Program-made: the position numbers and the translations under genes
The notes under the pieces: generated by a model
The model's database searches: none
The model's input: the letters and a program-made list of their open reading frames with translations, nothing else
Told to the model about the DNA's origin: nothing
Origin: Buchnera aphidicola (Cinara pseudotaxifoliae)
GTDB lineage: Bacteria > Pseudomonadota > Gammaproteobacteria > Enterobacterales > Enterobacteriaceae
Length of the DNA: 64,000 bases
NCBI RefSeq assembly: GCF_900128595.1
Contig: NZ_LT635893.1
Location: forward strand, 372,001-436,000
Direction: 5' to 3'
Shown here: positions 62,139 through 64,000 of the stretch, piece after piece
How the letters are laid out: the number at the start of each line of letters is the position of its first letter
How positions within the stretch are numbered: position 1 is the first letter of the stretch

Positions 62139-62243
62139 AAATATCCTAATACATATTATATTAAATAATATAACCAATATTTTCATTATTATTGATAATA
62201 TTTCTTAAAAAATAGTTTTTAACATAAAAACTATTATTCAAAA

Positions 62244-64000
62244 CTAGATATTGTATACTTTTTTATTAAAAATTTTTTCATTATGGTTTATATGATATTT
62301 AACCCAGTATGTTTCTTTTCGTGGTAATTCAAACAAAAAACGACTGGGTTGTAAACTAACAAATACACCAAATTTCCTTTTATTTTTACAAAAACTAAGC
62401 AATAATTGTGTTTTTGCACGAGTCATTCCAACATACATCAAACGACGTTCTTCTGTAATATTATTATCTATAATACTTTTTTGGTGTGGAAAAGTTCCTT
62501 CTTCCATACCAATAATACAAACTACTGAAAATTCTAACCCTTTAGAAGCATGTATAGTCATTAAATGCAGTTTATCAAATTTTGAATTAGTATGATCAGA
62601 ATCTAGATTTTCAAAATCACCGCACATAAAGCGTATCAGGATATCCTCTAATTTTAAAGGTACAGTGATACTATTACCTACTAGTGTTTTATACAACCAT
62701 TTAGAAAAAAACAATATATCCTGTATACGTCTTTCAGACAAAACTGTATTGTTGTAATAATTAGTAACCCAATCAAAATAATTAATATCATTAATTATAT
62801 AATCTAAAATAGATTCTGGTTTATTTAATAAATATGAAGATAATTGTAAAATCCATACTACAAAATCATTCAACTGTGATACAACACTTTTGTTTAGTTG
62901 AATAATCATACGTTTATCCGTACTTGCAACAAACAAACTTATTTGATTTTTCGTAGCAAAAATTTTTAACTTAGATAAAGTAATTAATCCTATTCTTCGA
63001 CGCGGAATATTAATAATACGTAAAAATGCTAAGTCATCTTCATGATTAACTATTAATCTTAAATATGCTAATAAATCTTTAATCTCTAAAGAACTAAAAA
63101 AAGATTGTCCTGCATGAACAACATATGGAATGTTTCGATATATTAATTCTGATTCCACTACTTTTACTTGATAATTACTTCGATATAAAATTGCATAATC
63201 GCTATACTGATTGTTATGACGACATTTATGTTTTTGAATATGTTGAATTATTTGTTGTGCTTCATGAATTTCGTTGATAGACATAAAAACAAAAATCTTA
63301 TTTCCGTAGTCTAAAGTAGAAAACAATTTCTTATTAAAGAAGTTAATGTTGTTCGAAATTAATATATTTGCCGCGTGTAATATACAACCAGAAGAGCGAT
63401 AATTTTGTTCTAACTTAATTATATCTAAAGAAGGAAAGTCTTGCTTTAATAAATAAAAAATTTTTTGTTGAGCTCCTCTCCATGAATAAATAGATTGATC
63501 ATTATCACCGACAACTGTTAAATTAGAATTATAACCACACAATAATTTCATTAATTGATATTGACTAATATTAATGTCTTGATATTCATCTACTAACAAA
63601 TATTGAACTTTTTTTTGCCAACAAAATCTTATATAAATATTATTCTTTAACAAAACAGTAGGTAAAAAAATCAAATCATTAAAATCTAATATATTATGTT
63701 GTTTTAAAAAAAAATCATATTTTTCATATAAAAAAACATATTTTTTTTCTACAAAAGAATGAATTTGTTTGCGAACTAATTGAGGGGTCAATAATTTATT
63801 CTTCCAATTAGAAATTTGATAAAGTAATTTTTTTAAGAACAAAACATCATTTTTTGTATGAATATCAGCTAAACTTTTTAAAAGACGTAACTGTTCATCT
63901 TCGTCAAATAATGTAAAATTTTTTTTTAAACCTAAAGTTTTATATTCACTACGAATAATTTTTAAGCCTAGAGCATGAAATGTAGATACTGTAATATCTT
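62244..64000 (-). CDS. rep: ATP-dependent DNA helicase Rep (5' end outside window)
   Basis: The minus-strand frame is open to the window edge, giving at least 585 residues of the superfamily 1A 3'-5' helicase that helps forks pass obstacles. Present: STFHALGLKII, LLVDEYQDINISQYQ (motif II), VVGDNDQSIYSWRGA (III), LEQNYRSS (IV), MTIHASKGLEFSVV (V) and EERRLMYVGMTRAK (VI). Motif I lies upstream of the window. The C-terminus ends about 20 residues after the PSRFLFELP segment, lacking the tail that in E. coli contacts DnaB. Confidence 0.95.
   Translation of the reverse strand, partial: DITVSTFHALGLKIIRSEYKTLGLKKNFTLFDEDEQLRLLKSLADIHTKNDVLFLKKLLYQISNWKNKLLTPQLVRKQIHSFVEKKYVFLYEKYDFFLKQHNILDFNDLIFLPTVLLKNNIYIRFCWQKKVQYLLVDEYQDINISQYQLMKLLCGYNSNLTVVGDNDQSIYSWRGAQQKIFYLLKQDFPSLDIIKLEQNYRSSGCILHAANILISNNINFFNKKLFSTLDYGNKIFVFMSINEIHEAQQIIQHIQKHKCRHNNQYSDYAILYRSNYQVKVVESELIYRNIPYVVHAGQSFFSSLEIKDLLAYLRLIVNHEDDLAFLRIINIPRRRIGLITLSKLKIFATKNQISLFVASTDKRMIIQLNKSVVSQLNDFVVWILQLSSYLLNKPESILDYIINDINYFDWVTNYYNNTVLSERRIQDILFFSKWLYKTLVGNSITVPLKLEDILIRFMCGDFENLDSDHTNSKFDKLHLMTIHASKGLEFSVVCIIGMEEGTFPHQKSIIDNNITEERRLMYVGMTRAKTQLLLSFCKNKRKFGVFVSLQPSRFLFELPRKETYWVKYHINHNEKIFNKKVYNI

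Overview
The window is a piece of the chromosome of a Buchnera-type reduced gammaproteobacterial endosymbiont of aphids. The evidence is extreme A+T content, Lys/Asn/Ile-rich proteins, many long poly(A) tracts inside genes, and almost every gene being a recognisable E. coli orthologue in an ancestral enterobacterial neighbourhood. The rRNA layout is also diagnostic: aroE, trnE, 23S and 5S lie together without 16S. The exact aphid lineage cannot be settled from the sequence alone. No insertion sequence, prophage, CRISPR array, transposase or integrase was seen.

Layout. 1-6.2 kb: dnaX (3' end), ybaB, htpG and adk on the + strand, tRNA-Arg(UCU), cysS (-), ybeD (+) and cspE (-). 6.4-9.8 kb: 5S, 23S and tRNA-Glu on the - strand behind a strong sigma70-type promoter. 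9.9-12.3 kb: aroE (-), def and fmt (+). 12.4-26.1 kb: the alpha, spc and S10 ribosomal operons on the - strand, from rpsJ down to rplQ. 26.4-31.9 kb: the str operon with its tusDCB head (tusD-tusC-tusB-rpsL-rpsG-fusA-tuf, -). 32-35.7 kb: aroK-aroB-rpe-trpS (-). 36-47 kb: scattered housekeeping genes (tRNA-Ser, nfuA, bioH, ssb, dusA, dnaB, ruvX, hemW, trmB, mutY, sbcB, tRNA-Asn). 47-56 kb: tRNA-Ile2, dut, rplI-rpsR-rpsF, miaA, pgi, orn, tRNA-Gly, rpmE, hslVU and zapB. 56-64 kb: fpr, an orphan acidic protein, dapF with a broken frame, cyaY, tRNA-Pro/His/Arg(CCG), rho, trxA and rep (5' end outside the window).

Working together. The window carries most of the translation apparatus. It also holds tRNA modification genes (tusBCD, miaA, trmB, dusA), replication and repair genes (dnaX, dnaB, ssb, rep, sbcB, mutY), protein quality control (htpG, hslVU, def/fmt), Fe-S functions (nfuA, cyaY, yggX part, fpr), aromatic amino acid precursor synthesis (aroB, aroE, aroK) and DAP/lysine synthesis (dapF). 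The amino acid genes fit a nutritional symbiont.

Most notable observations: (1) MutY is fused in frame to YggX, and the fusion gene contains an 18-A homopolymer; (2) dapF is interrupted by a one-base frameshift in a 10-base homopolymer although both catalytic cysteines remain encoded; (3) a 299-residue, lysine-poor, acidic protein of unknown function sits between fpr and dapF, with a strong promoter and a long AT-rich leader; (4) dut and ruvX show loss of conserved catalytic-motif residues; (5) dnaX ends right after the gamma-type core. Comparisons with E. coli proteins were made from memory, not by a search.
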